A stretch of 32,208 nt of DNA from Circinella minor (GCA_016758965.1 JAEPRB010000351.1:1-32208), one strand, 5' to 3'; shown: positions 10,020-22,678, counted from the first letter of the stretch. A program made the numbers and translations. The notes: generated by a model not told the origin, from the letters alone.

Positions 10020-11276
10020 CTGCTCTCATCAGCCAACGGATCTCAAAAGCCATTAGCAATATATTAGTATTGCTTCGTCAACTTGAAATTCACCAATATG
10101 GAGTAGGCTTATGGCTAGCTTTACGTTGCCTATAGAACTTTTGTTCGTCTAGTACTTTAATACGGATGAGCCATAGTATTGCTTTCACCGACGCATCAAA
10201 AACAACTCAACAAATAGCACAAGAAGGATGTACGTACGTAATAAAATGGCGTTGAATAGAAATGCGGGTAACAATCATTCCTATAGTATTGGCTGACCTA
10301 CCCCTCTTTATGCATATCAAAAAGTCGCACTTTTACAGTTTAAATTCCTCGTTCACCTACAATCCCTACGTACCAGAAGTAACAACTTATATGGTAAGAG
10401 TAATAGAGTTATCATTCTTGTGGATCAAGAATCAATACGATCATTGGAAAAAAAAATTTATCTACAAATAACCCCTACTTCAAGGTATATAAAATATTAA
10501 AACAACAACCAGATTCACCATAAATGTCCCACCAAAGAGATAAAAAAAATATATATATTGACCGGGACAACAACAGGAAAACAGTAAATTGCCTTCAAAC
10601 CGACCGCCGTATGGATCCAACTCTATATGTCCCAGTTACTTCAAAGGGACCGACATTGTCTAATTAAATGGCGTAATGGACTGACTCTTCCTTCATACCT
10701 TTTACAAGATTGTCGTTGTGGAGCACCAGAAGCTACTAGAGAACACTATATATACCACCTGCTCACTTTTTACAACACCATTTACAAAAACTACTGGATG
10801 CGTTGGGTTCTTTACCAAATAACCTACTAGTTTCACCTCAACAACCTATAAATCATATTCTCTAAACAGGTTACCACATACCAAAGTTGGTCTTACTCTT
10901 GGTAAATGACAATTCACTTGGCCCGCTTTACTTTACGTTCTCCGAGAAATTGACAGACTAAGTCATCCAGCTGGTACATATAACTATATTGAAGAACCAG
11001 GACCAGAAGAAGCCACAACCATATCCCCTCCAAACATATAAACACGTACTAGTAACTATTCCATCATCCCTTACACCATCTTACTTAACTATTTTATATC
11101 TCATTTCTTCCCGCTTACTCCAACCAACCATTTTTCCCATTACCGGGAGGGGGGGAGGTTTAGTTATGGTATTCATGCTCTTAAAACCCACTTTTATATA
11201 TTTTTCTTATTCCTTTGTACCGCAAGAAAGTGACTCCATGTCTATAGAAAAATGTAACTTAGTCTTCCATAATAAA
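10020..11276 (+). mobile_element. Degraded LINE (non-LTR retrotransposon), 3' half of reverse-transcriptase ORF
   Basis: Broken frames, read in order, match the layout of the C-terminal part of fungal LINE polyproteins. First SALISQRISKAISNILVLLR and HQYGVGLWLALRCL (10020-10129), the region after the RT palm. Then, after a frame change, YRTFVRLVL with stops before AIVLLSPTHQKQLNK (10130-10217). Next a segment reading KVALLQFKFLVHLQSL (about 10320-10370). Then WRNGLTLPSYLLQDCRCGAPEATREHYI (10661-10755), which has the C-x-C-G...H pattern of the terminal zinc-binding motif. Last WPALLYVLREIDRLSHPAGT (10920-10979). At least three frameshifts and several stops make it inactive. The 5' part, including endonuclease and the RT catalytic core, is absent. 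Family identification rests on pattern recognition. Confidence 0.7.
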
Positions 11277-11319
11277 TAAACAAAAGTTTTTTAACTACGT
11301 ACATACGTATATATACGTA

Positions 11320-11786
<467 letters not shown>

Positions 11787-11788
11787 TA

Positions 11789-13247
11789 TATTAAGTTTTT
11801 TATAAGAACTCACTATTATTAGTATGAATTATTGTTGTAGATGGCTCCTTACAATGACAATTTTATGATGTTATAATTTTAGTATTGATTAGATACAATT
11901 TAAGTGTTTTGCTGTGTTTCGATAATCTAAAGTTTATGATAATAAGTTTTGATTGATATTAGTTTTCACAGTTTATTCGTTAATAAATAAAAAAAAATAT
12001 CAAATTTACGTATAATCATTTTTTACATATTAGCTGCTGCATTCATATCAATAAGATAATAATTTTTTTTTTTTTACTCGTTGTTAAATGAAATAAATAC
12101 CATTGTTTTAGTGTAAATGGTGTGAAAAATTTATTCTGTCAACACAGTAAAGTTCGTCTGGGCAAATTGTGTACAAGTTAGTAGTTAGTGAAGGTGTGAT
12201 TTGAGAAAATACAGTATGTCATTTTTTGTTTAGTACACCTTGTTTAAAATAATTAAATGTATCCACACAGAAAATGCATAAAAGGATTACTCTACAACAT
12301 TTTCAATGAATTATATCATAATTTACTATACGTATCAATAACAACAGTACTATATACATTTATAGTTTAAGAAATATCACTTTACTGCTTTAAATTTCAC
12401 AGGGAAAAAAGAATATGTCCACACTTTAGCGTAATATATAAATGAATTCCTTTAAAAAATAAAATTGAAATATCCACGTGGGTCTATAATAGGTTACTCA
12501 ACTTTTTTTTTTTTCTTTTGAAAGAGAAAATGTTATTAAAAGAATTGACTTGTGCGTTTTGTGTTTCATTATATACACGTGTCTTTACTTATCTTTTTGT
12601 TACATCCCTTTCCATATTAAAACAATAATTCAAGTAACACATATTACATATAAATACGATTATAATACGAATAATCATAAATAATAAAAATATATCAATA
12701 AGAGTAAAAAAAAAAAAAAAAAAGAAAACCCTTTTCATAAAGAAGGGAGTTTTTTTTTTTTGGGAATTTTTATATAATGTTATATATATTTATAAAAAAA
12801 AAAAAAACACGAACTATTTAAATACCGCAAAGCTGGTTTCCAGTCAATGGAAGTACAAATCTCACCTATTTTGTGTGTGTATATAGTTTTTTTAGAACCT
12901 CTCTTTTTTTTCCTCTTTTTTTCTCTCTCCTCTTCTTTAATATTTAATATTATAATTTCAAAGGTTTCAAAAAAAAAAAAAAAAGAACATTTTTTTAATT
13001 AAAAAAGTGTTTTCTTTATAATTTATATATTATATTATTATTATATCCAGTTTTTTTTTTTTTTTTTCTTGGAGTGTTCAATAATTTCGTTTTAGTATGT
13101 TATTACAAGAAAAAATACCGGACCTTTTTTTTTTTTTATTATTATTATTATTCATCTGAAAATTCATATTTACTAAAATTCATTCTTTTTATTTTATTTA
13201 TATATATATATTATATTATATTTAGGAATAATAATTTCGAAATCATA
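11789..13247. other. CDC42 upstream intergenic region
   Basis: About 1.46 kb of AT-rich sequence with many A- and T-runs of 10 nt or more (for example 12706-12723, 12968-12984, 13051-13067). No gene is supportable. ATATTTAG at 13218-13225, just before the ATG-containing segment, could be the acceptor of a 5'-untranslated intron, but no donor can be chosen with confidence. Confidence 0.45.
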
Positions 13248-14422
13248 ATGCAAACAATAAAGTGTGTTGTTGTAGGCGATGGTGCTGTTGGAAAAGTAAA
13301 CTTTTTAATTATATATATATATATTTTTCATTTAATTATTATCAAATACTATTACTACCCCACCCCCCCTCCTTTCTTATTTCAAAAAAAAAAAAAAAGA
13401 AACCTTTTTTTTCTTTTTTTTTTTTTTTTTTTTTACATTTCAGGAATAATGGATATGGCCAATGCCAAAAATATATATATATATATATGAATAATAATTC
13501 TTTTATTTATTATAGACTTGTTTATTGATTTCATATACCACTAACAAATTCCCTTCTGAATATGTTCCTACGGTAAGAAGGAGTTAAAAAAAAATAGGAA
13601 AACGGAGAGTATAAATGTGGGAGGAGAGGGAAGTATATTGTGAGTGAAAAGGAAGAAGAAGAAGAGGATGTTTAAAAAAAAAAAAAAGGGAGGGAAGAAG
13701 TATAAAAGGGGGAGGTTTACTTTTTTAATTATAAAAGAATGTTAACATGTTTCATCCCATTGCATAATAAATAGGTCTTTGATAACTATGCAGTAACAGT
13801 AATGATTGGTAAAACATTATTATTTTTTTTAATGCAATATATATATATATATATATATAGAAATATTAATTATATTTATTTATTTTAATTTTTTTTTTTC
13901 AAGGTGATGAACCATATACTTTGGGTCTATTTGATACAGCAGGTAAAAAAAAAAAAAAACTGGGAAGGGGGAGAAAGGGAAATGAATAATATAATTAAAT
14001 ATAATATATATATAATATATATAGGTCAAGAGGATTATGATCGACTTCGTCCATTATCTTATCCACAAACAGATGTTTTTTTGGTATGTTTTTCAGTGAC
14101 ATCACCTGCTTCATTCGAAAATGTAAAAGAAAAATGGTTTCCTGAAGTACATCATCATTGTCCTGGTGTTCCTTGTTTAATTGTGGGTACACAAATTGAT
14201 TTACGTGATGATCCAACTGTTGCTGAAAAATTAGCAAGACAAAAACAAAGACCTATAAGTTTTGATTCAGGTGAAAGATTAGCAAGAGAATTAGGTGCTG
14301 TCAAATATGTTGAATGTTCTGCTTTAACTCAAAAAGGATTGAAAAATGTATTTGATGAAGCTATTGTAGCTGCATTGGAACCACCTGTCAAGAAAAAATC
14401 TAAAAAGTGTACTCTTTTGTAA
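13248..14422 (+). CDS. CDC42: Cdc42 Rho-family GTPase
   Basis: Small GTPase that sets cell polarity, acting through PAK-type kinases, formins and polarity scaffolds at the plasma membrane. The exons are 13248-13295, 13516-13572, 13775-13808, 13904-13942 and 14025-14422; joined they encode exactly 191 residues, the usual Cdc42 length. Visible motifs: P-loop GDGAVGKT (10-17), effector loop YVPTVFDNY (32-40) with Thr35, DTAGQEDYD (57-65), TQID (115-118) and SAL (158-160). The Rho insert region is present. The C-terminus has a basic patch (KKKSKK) and the box CTLL, predicting geranylgeranylation. Near-identity to yeast Cdc42 through residues 1-110 separates it from Rac. The introns fall directly after Lys16, directly after Thr35, and inside the codons for Gly47 and Gly60. 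The first intron holds T- and A-runs. It is convergent with the phosphatase downstream. Confidence 0.97.
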
Positions 14423-14663
14423 TAATTTTATTTTTTTTTTCTTCCACCTCTCTCCCACCCCCCCTCCTTTAACTTAGCACACAGACATTCCCCTTCTCTC
14501 TTTTTTTTTTTTTTAAACGCAAACATGAACCAAACTTCCCCTCCCCCATACAACTTATACAGACATTTTATATTATATACAAATACCATCCATATTTGAA
14601 CACCACACTTCTTTTTTTTTTTTTTCTTCTTTTTTTCTTATGTTTGAAAAAAAAAATCTTTTA

Positions 14664-14695
<32 letters not shown>

Positions 14696-14994
14696 CTATT
14701 TTATTATTATCATTTATTATTCAATTATTATTATTCAATTTACAACAAATCGAAAACAATCAAAAAAAAAAAAAACCACCCTTCAAATGATAACAATAAC
14801 AAACAACACATCAAAATTTGATCTCGTTATGATTATCTAAAACAAACAACCCACTCTTTTAAAACTTTATATATATATTTTTACACACACACACACACAC
14901 ACAGATATATATAAAAGAAAAAAAGGTTGTTTTTTTTTTGGGAGAGATTGAGTGGGGTGGGGGGGGGGAATGGTTATTTGAAGAGATAATAGTT
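14423..14994. other. Convergent 3' region between CDC42 and the phosphatase
   Basis: About 570 bp rich in T-runs, with a C-rich block (14457-14465), an ATT microsatellite (14673-14695), a CA repeat (14882-14903) and a G-run at 14952-14968. It must hold the 3' untranslated regions of two genes facing each other. No gene seen; short frames here are Phe/Ile/Lys artefacts. Confidence 0.5.
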
Positions 14995-16751
14995 TTACAA
15001 GAAATATTGATTACCAGGAGCATTTGCATAAGATTCATTATCAAAAAATTGGGTATCATTTTCTAAAAATATTCGATAATCACTTTCAATAATTTCTTTA
15101 CGATCATCAGGTACTTTAAGAATAGAAGCCTTATTTCCACAACGATAACAATAATTAGGTGCTGACCATAATGTGACTAAATTCTTATCTGTAAATGGAT
15201 AATTATATCCTTCATCTACTAATTGATGACTACGAACAATTAAGTTGACATCATTATTATGACAAAACTATTCAAATAAATAAAAAAGGTTTAATTTGAT
15301 ATATTTGAAATGAATCCCCACCCCCTCTTTTTTTTTTTTTTTTTTTTACTTTTTTATATATATAAATAAACACTTACTGCATTCGTAGGTAAATGACCAA
15401 ATAAGAAACCACCTCCTCTTGGACTTATAGCCCATGAATCCACTTGTGCTTCAGGATCTGACCATAATAAATCTACAAAATGATATACGATATGATAAAT
15501 ACTCTAATTTTTTTATTTTTTATTTTCTTAATAAAATAAAATAAATACTTTACCACAAGTACCACCTGTTTGAGGTAATTCTTGCATTCGAAATAATGTT
15601 CTATTATAATTTAAAATTATTTTAATTTTTCTTCTTCTTTTTTTTTTTTTTGAACAATTAAAATAGAGTTACCGAATTGAATCTACTGAAGGTAATTCAG
15701 GTGATAATCCACCATGAACACAAAAGATATTTCCATCAACAAGCTAAAAAAAAAAAAAAAAAAAAAGAAATGATATTATTCTCTTTTACTATATATCTTT
15801 TTTATTTATTTATTTTTCTTTTTGTCTTACCGCAGCTAATGGAAGATAATCAAAAACTGTACAACACCATTCCCATACTTTGGAACTTTGATATTTTGCA
15901 AGACATTCATCTAAAAATAAAAAAATAAAAAATTTAAATGCTTTTTGTCCCATAATAATAACATCCATCTTTTTTTTTTTTTTTTTTTTTACCATAAAAA
16001 CCATATACTCGAGTAACATTTCGACTTTCATGATTACCGCGAGTTAATGTAATACGATCTGGGTACCTAATAAAGGAAATAAGTATATATATATATATAT
16101 ATAATAATTATGGGGTGGATATATAGATAGCTTACTTGACTTTAAGTAATAATAATAATGTCAATGTTTCTAAAGAATAACGACCACGATCAACAAAATC
16201 ACCCTAATAAAATGATTTTTTTTTTTTTTTTTTGGTTTCTGTAAGTTTTTTTTTTTTTTTTATAATGGATTATCCCCACTTTATTATTCTATCAAAACAT
16301 TTAAAATCAACATATATATATGCATACCATAAAAATATAAGATGTTTCAGGTAAACTACCACCCACTTCAAATAGTTTTAATAAATCATAAAATTGACCA
16401 TGAATATCTCCACATAACGTCACAGGTGCTCTTACTGGAACTACTGTTGATTCTTCAGCTAAAATTTCTTTTAACTATATATATATAATATTTTTTTTTT
16501 AAAAAAAAAGAGGTTATTATTATTATTATATAAAAAAAAAGAAAGAAGAAGAATAAAAAAAAAAACACGTTCATGGGTCGTCAATGTATAAATCATAATT
16601 TCCCCAATCTTATAGAGAGTATAAGGAAGAGGGGGGGGGAAGGGAAATGGTTTAGTTTATTATTATTCACCTTATTACATAACTGACGCATATCATTTTC
16701 TGGAAGATATTTACATTGTTTGATGGATTCAATACAAGCATCTACATCCAT
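14995..16751 (-). CDS. PP2A-subfamily serine/threonine protein phosphatase catalytic subunit (Ppg1/PP6/PP4-like)
   Basis: Metal-dependent protein phosphatase. Nine exons, in transcript order: 16751-16671, 16474-16328, 16203-16136, 16066-15993, 15910-15831, 15743-15673, 15600-15554, 15472-15378 and 15267-14995. Together they encode 311 residues with frame kept at all eight junctions. The catalytic metal-binding motifs are intact: GDIHG (49-53), GDFVDRG (77-83), RGNHES (108-113), CVHGG and [20 protein letters not shown] follows. The C-terminus is YFL, the end that is carboxymethylated on leucine in PP2A, PP4, PP6 and Ppg1 enzymes. The N-terminus ([20 protein letters not shown]) has the PP6/Ppg1 layout. 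Unusual details are RSHQ in place of the common RAHQ, and [14 protein letters not shown] in place of the usual LRGNHESRQIT. Exact subgroup is uncertain; Ppg1-like is my preference. It shares a short 5' region with phosphatidylserine synthase. Confidence 0.93.
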
Positions 16752-17143
16752 GATGTATATATATATATAGTTTTGGATTAAAGGGAAAAGTGAAAAAAGA
16801 AAAGTTGGGGGTGGGGGAGTGAGGAAAAAGTAAGATTTTCTTGTGAGTGTGTGTGGAGTGTAATGAGTTTCTTGGGGGGGGAGGGAAACGGTATGTGTGT
16901 GTGTGGGGGGGGGAAAAAGAGTATAAAAGTTAAAAAGACAGCGGTATTTCTTTTAACCTCACTCTTTTTATATCCTAGTTGCGCTCTTTCTATTATAAAA
17001 AGAAAGGGTCGTGTTTTTTTTTTTTTTTTATATATTTTGAAGAAAAAAAAAAAAAAAAGATCTTTTTCCTTCTTTTTTACTTTTTTTATTCATTTCATTC
17101 AAGAAAGAAACGAGTAGAACACTATAATTATATATATAAAATA
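16752..17143. promoter_or_regulatory. Shared divergent 5' region of the phosphatase and phosphatidylserine synthase
   Basis: Only 392 bp separate the two start codons, so both promoters must lie here or extend into the neighbouring genes. The phosphatase-proximal half is strongly G-rich on the plus strand (G-runs at 16806, 16812, 16873, 16904). The synthase-proximal half is T-rich then A-rich with ATATATAAAATA just before the ATG. No recognised factor site was identified with confidence. Confidence 0.6.
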
Positions 17144-18181
17144 ATGACAGGAAATAAATTATCAAAACGACGTGAAACTTCAACTGAAAAGTCAACTTCA
17201 CCCACAACTCAAAAAGATTCACGACCAGGTCATTTCTCTATGGTTCGGTAAAGTTTTCTCTTTCTCTCTCTTTCCCGTTTTTCCCTTTTTTGTTTTTGTT
17301 TCTTGTTGCCAAGAAAGAAAGAAAGAAAGAAAGAAAAAAAAATTAATCAAAAGATATATATATATATAGAAACTTTTATATTGCTGATGTCATTACACTT
17401 ATGAATGGTGTTTGTGGTATAATGTCAGTATTTGGATCTATGCGATATTTACTTTCAAGTGACATTTCTGATTTATATTCTGCAATGTATTTTATGCCTT
17501 TTGGATTATTTTTTGATTTTATGGATGGTCGTGTTGCACGTTGGAGAAATAATTCATCTTTAGTAGGTCAAGAATTAGATAGTCTTGCAGATTTGGTTAG
17601 TAAATTTTTTTTTTTTTGTTAACTCCTTTTTTTTTTTTTTTTATTTGTTTTGATATATCTAAAATGTTAAACGATTTTTTTTTTATTTTTAATAATAATA
17701 ATAATAGATTTCATTTGGTGTTGCACCCGCATCACTTGGATTTGCAGGTATATATATTAACAAAAAAGAAAACATGGGGGGAAGGGGTTGAACAAAACAT
17801 GGGAATTTCAAAAGATGATAATAAATGGTTAAAAAATCTTTTTTTTTTTTAGTGGGTATGCGAACTTACCTTGATACAGTGATATTGACCTATTTTGTAT
17901 GTTGTGGTATTGCACGATTAGCAAGATTTAATGCCACTGTAGCATTACAACCAAAAGATGATAATGGAAAAATATCCTATTTTGAAGGAACACCTATACC
18001 TACTTCATTATCACTTGTTGCTCTTTTAGCTTATTTTGTTATGAATAATCAATATTTAGATACATTACCTGGTCAAATTATTCAATTATCTCCTACTTGG
18101 GAATTACATCCACTTGTACTTATTTATGCATTAAGTGGTACTCTTATGGTTAGCAAAACACTCCGTATTCCAAAACCTTAA
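17144..18181 (+). CDS. CHO1: CDP-diacylglycerol:serine O-phosphatidyltransferase (phosphatidylserine synthase)
   Basis: Makes phosphatidylserine from CDP-diacylglycerol and serine at the endoplasmic reticulum, the first step of the fungal route to phosphatidylethanolamine and phosphatidylcholine. The exons are 17144-17247, 17370-17595, 17708-17747 and 17853-18181; joined they encode 232 residues, a little shorter than budding-yeast Cho1. The CDP-alcohol phosphotransferase signature is complete: D87-G88-x2-A91-R92-x8-G101-x3-D105-x3-D109. It is followed by [12 protein letters not shown] and by [11 protein letters not shown], which is characteristic of phosphatidylserine synthases. Hydrophobic stretches before and after fit a multi-span membrane enzyme. 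The N-terminal ~35 residues are hydrophilic and Ser/Thr/Lys-rich, like the regulatory tail of Cho1. Intron 2 has a GTTAGT donor. The ATG follows an A/T leader and starts the only frame that splices correctly. Confidence 0.93.
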
Positions 18182-18412
18182 ATTTTTTTTTTATTTCTTT
18201 GTTGTAAATACAAAAAAAAAAAAAATTGTACAATAAATAACACTTCAATCATTTCAACCCCTTCCCCCCCGGTTTATTAAAAGAATCTATATTTTTTTTT
18301 TATTATTATTATTATTAAGTATTAAAAAAAATTATTATGATTATTATTAAGAAATGTACAAAAAAAAAAAAAAATTATTATTATCTAATGATGGGCTTTT
18401 TTTCACTTTTTT
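18182..18412. other. Convergent 3' region between phosphatidylserine synthase and the SLM1-like gene
   Basis: A compact 231-bp spacer with AATAAATAAC at 18232 (candidate poly(A) signal for the plus-strand gene), a C-run, an ATT microsatellite near 18299-18317 and A-tracts. No gene. Confidence 0.5.
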
Positions 18413-20834
18413 TTATTTTTTATTCATACCCTTTTCTTGAGGTACAGTATCCCAATCATCATCTTCTTCTACTACATCATTAAGATCTTTTTCTTGTTGA
18501 GAAGTAATTCCTTTTCCTTCTTCTGATGACGTATTTTTTGATAAAGGAATTGGATTTTTTCCTTTATCTTGATGATGATGATGATGATGATGGGTCCCAT
18601 TTGATATGTCTTGTGACTCTTGTTGATTAGTTTGATCATCATTTATTTCTTCTTCTGTTTGAACATATTCAGCAGGTACTTGAATCACCTTTTCTCCTTC
18701 TTCTTCTTCTTGTTGTTGTTGTTGTTGTTGTTGATTAGATGATGGATTTGGTAATTCTTTTTCTTCAGGCATAGGTGGTAATGCTCTATTTTGTTCATTT
18801 TGTTGATTATAATTTTCACCTAATTGTTGTTGTTGTTGTTGTTGTTGATTATAATTTCCATCTATTTGTTGTTGTTGATTATAATTTTCACCTTGTTGTT
18901 GTTGCATAAGAGGTTCGGGACGAAATTGATCCGAAATTTGAACCAATTTATTAAACCAATCTTGCAAATCATTTTGATCTTGTGCTCTTAACATGAAACT
19001 TTTTTCCATACCCATCATCGATTGAGCATTTTTACCTTTGATTTCAAATGCATTTTCTTGATACATTGAATCATAATTTTTACTACAATCAATATTTGTA
19101 TGTGGAATAAAAATAGATACTTCAGGACTCATAGGATCTGCATCAAATTGTTGAGTAGATTTATAACCATGTAAAAATCCAGCTAGATATATAATGAGAG
19201 AGAGAGAGAGAGTAAGTAAGTTAATAAAACCATTCTATCCTAATGTATATCAAATAATAATACATACATGGAGTTAAAACATAAAGTCCTTCAACCCAAT
19301 TACGAATAAGACCTGAACGACGTTCCAATAAACCCACTTTGATAGGTTGTACAAGATCATTATTTTGATTTGGATAACTAATATCAGCATCCGTTCTAAA
19401 AGGAGCATCATCACTGATCAAATTACCAGAATTACGACGTACAAATTCATCCCATTCTGTTTCAGAAGTCATATTATCCAAAGTAGATGTCACTTGTCCA
19501 AAAGCACTATGGGCTTCCAATCTTTCCATTCGGAATTGTTGTAAATGAAGAGTAATAGATCGAATACTTTCTACTAAATTGGATTCAAATACATGAACTT
19601 CATGTTGTAAATTTAAAATGTTTTCATGTAATGCATTTTCACTATCAAATAATTGTTTGTTGGCTTGATAAACAGCTATAATAACACACATACACATCCC
19701 CCCCCCAAAAAAAAAAAATAATACAAGAAATAGTCTCATTAGTTTTCTTCCATCATCAACATAACCTTATATTATCATTATCATTATCATCATTATAAAA
19801 ACAAAATAAAATAAAATACAATACCACAATTAATCAATAAAGGATCTTGTCGTTGATAAGCAGTATGAGGCATTTGTCTATTATATTGAATAACACTATC
19901 CAATTTAGAAACCAAAGCATCCATACGACGACGCCCTTCATATAAATGGGTTGTTTTCAAATTCTTATCCTGATGAATGGCTTTCAAAATGGTTTTGATA
20001 TCCTTTTTGATACTATGTAAACTTGGTAATACAGAACGATCCAAATAATTGACATAATCTTGATGACGTACACTTTGTTCTACAGCATAATTACGAAAAG
20101 CTAACCAAACATCTTGCATACCACCTGATTCCATAAATTGACCACTGGCTTCTGGAATAGGATATTCAATGTTTTTAGTAGATTTACTATAACCACCTGC
20201 CGTTTTGGATTCAATGTCTTGAATTTCTTTAAATAATTTAATCTATACCATATGTGTAAGTTTCCTAATAAAAAAAACACTCACATCCTTCTCTCTCTCT
20301 CTCTTTCTCTCTCTCATCAACCCCCCCCCTCCTCCATTACTATGACAACAATAACAATAACCCCTGGGGGAAAACAAAAAAAAAAATTCTTACCAAATAT
20401 TTAATAGCGGCACGCCAAGCATCTAAACGAGTACCTAACAATTCTGTAGGTTGAATACCACCATCCATACGATAGACTTGTTTTTGAATAGTAGAACCAC
20501 GTCTTTTTGTAAGAGATAAATCTGTTTTTGGTTTAGCAGTAAATACAGGTGCATCGGATGTATTATATTGATTGGTTAATGCTTGACTAGGAGCTCTTTG
20601 TAAATGTTGACTACTATGTTTTGTAAGTGCACTACTTTCATTATCTTGACCTTGACGACGTCCTTGACGACGTCCTTCTAGTGAAGGTGTTCCCATATCA
20701 TTGGCAATATTTTCATCATGCCATTGAGGTAAAGGTTTCGATGTCATTACCATACTTTTAGGTAAATGAGGCAAACTTTTTTGTTGTCCAGTTTGTTGTT
20801 GTTGTTGTTGTTGTCGATTCATTAGTGTTGTCAT
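18413..20834 (-). CDS. SLM1: SLM1/SLM2-like protein: BAR-like helical domain plus PH domain
   Basis: In yeasts Slm proteins bind PI(4,5)P2 at the plasma membrane and relay membrane stress to TORC2. Exons in transcript order are 20834-20394, 20242-19825, 19675-19268 and 19182-18413; joined they encode 678 residues. Residues 1-125 are a low-complexity lead with polyQ and a duplicated RRQG motif. LLGTRLDAWRAAIKYL (about 132-147) opens a long helical region to about 390 (SVRHQDYVNYLDRSVLPSL, ENALHENILNLQHEVHVFES), as in the BAR-like part of Slm1. A PH domain (about 398-507) runs from KVGLLERRSGLIRNWVEGLYVLTP to DQNDLQDWFNKLVQI, with the conserved C-terminal Trp. The tail (about 510-678) is Q/N-rich with several polyQ blocks, a seven-His run and acidic stretches. 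Assignment to the Slm family is from domain order and the RLDAWRAAIK motif; no direct test was possible. Confidence 0.85.
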
Positions 20835-22678
20835 GACAAGAATAATTTATTGGGAAACCAAAAAAAAAAAAAAAAAAGAGAGAAAAAGAAAAGAGGAATT
20901 CTTTTTTACAACCATTTCAATAAAAAAAAAAAAATGAGGGTTAAAAAAGAAAATGGGGATTTCTTTCCCTTGTATTATGTGAAACCGATGTTTGAATGCA
21001 AAAAAAAAAAAAAAAAAACGGTCATGAAGTATGGTAAGGGTTCCCTCGAACAAAAAAAGAGAACTGTTTTATTATATAAAATTGTAAAATAAAAAAGAGG
21101 CTTAATTCATATTATCTTCTACATAGAATCCAAATAAAAAGTGTTTCAAACTCTTTTTTTTTTTTTTTTTTTTTTTACTAACACAACAACCACCACGCGT
21201 GTTGGAGGGGCGTTGTCTAATATTATTTTTTTTTTATTTATTTATCGGTTTATGCAATTATAAAACAGGGCATGTTATATAATTTTTTTTTATGCAAAAT
21301 TGAAAAAAAAAGTTTTCCCTTCTTCTCGATGACCAATGAAAACCCCTTGCTTTAACTTAAAATAGTCATCTTATATTAATGCAAATTCTTTTTTTATTTG
21401 TCTTGTTTATCAAAAAAAAAAATGTTCTTTATTATTAGAACTTTGTTTAGGGTAATAATAAGTTTTTTTTTTTTTTTTTATAAATAAAAAAAAAAGGGGA
21501 CTCATTTTCTTTATGCAAATGTGACATTTTTTTTTTCAAAATGTTTATTTCAATATACATCTTCATCATGCATTATTGTTTTATCGAGACCTGCTTTAGC
21601 CCCCCCTCCCACCCCTTTTCCTTTTTTTTTAAGTGCAGTAAAAAAACAATTCTTATTATTACTACAAGGGGGAGGAGAGTGGAGGGGAGGGGGGATAATA
21701 TGTTCTACAATCATTTAATTTATATTTATAAAACAACAAAATGGCTTGGATATTATTGTCATTATTTATTATACCCCCCTCCCCCCTTGTTATATTAATA
21801 AGAAAGAAAAAAAAAGTCAACTTGATAACATTTTTATTTTTATCTATTCTTATTTTTATATCTTTTTATTTGGCTCAGCTTTGGTTTAAATATATATCCT
21901 TAGTAACACCGTTACCATGTGAACAATTACATGCACCTTTTTTTTTTTTTTTTTTTTTTCAAATGTTGTCAGTTTACCCATAGAAACTTGTTATTCCGAA
22001 ACAAAAAAAAAAAAAAAAAAACAGGAGTTGACGATAGTTAAAAAAAAATTCGATCAAGAGAGAGAGAGAGAGAGAGAGAGAAAAAATGGCTAATAGAAGT
22101 ATAATCACCCATACAGTTTTATTTATTTATTTATTTATTTTAAAACCTTTTCCCCGTTTTGTTCAGCCTTCTTACATTATAGAGACTTTTATTTTATTTT
22201 ATTTCCCTTAGTTTATTTTAGGGGATGAGAGAGAGAAAAAGAGAGTGTTTTTTTTTTTTAAAAAAAAAAATATTCTATCTATTTTTGATGTATATAAACT
22301 GTTTTCCTTGGACCAATTGACAACTGAGGATTTAAGGGGGAGGGGGAAAGAGAAAAACGGAAGAGAGGGGCTTTGCAGAACCGGGAGTGATCAAGTAAAA
22401 ATAACAATGGAACGCATAGGCGCATTATAGATATAAACAAAACAAAACAAAAACACATAACAAAAAAAAAAAAAAAAAAAACTTATTGATTTAGTCATAA
22501 TAATAAACAATAAGTATTTCAAAGAAGAAGAAGAAAAGATATAAATACAAGTGAATTTTTCTTTTTCAAAAAAAAATAAAATATTAACAACAACAACAGA
22601 ATCATTCTATTACTACAATAACTTCTCTCTACACACCTCTTTTATTCCAACTCAAACAACTTTCTTACAAAAATAAAA
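20835..22678. other. Long divergent intergenic region between the SLM1-like and dehydrogenase genes
   Basis: About 1.84 kb with both 5' flanks and no supportable gene. It is dominated by homopolymer runs (many A- or T-runs of 15 nt or more). There are several C/G-run clusters (C-runs at 21601-21616 and 21774-21786, G-runs at 21668-21694 and 22336-22347), a GA repeat (22062-22081) and an ATTT repeat (22121-22140). The pyrimidine/A-rich leader just before 22679 is typical of a fungal 5' untranslated region. Confidence 0.5.

Noticed and set aside
20850..21092. 80-codon Lys-rich plus-strand frame upstream of the SLM1-like gene
   Set aside because: It is built from A-runs in a promoter-like region and has no domain or splice support.
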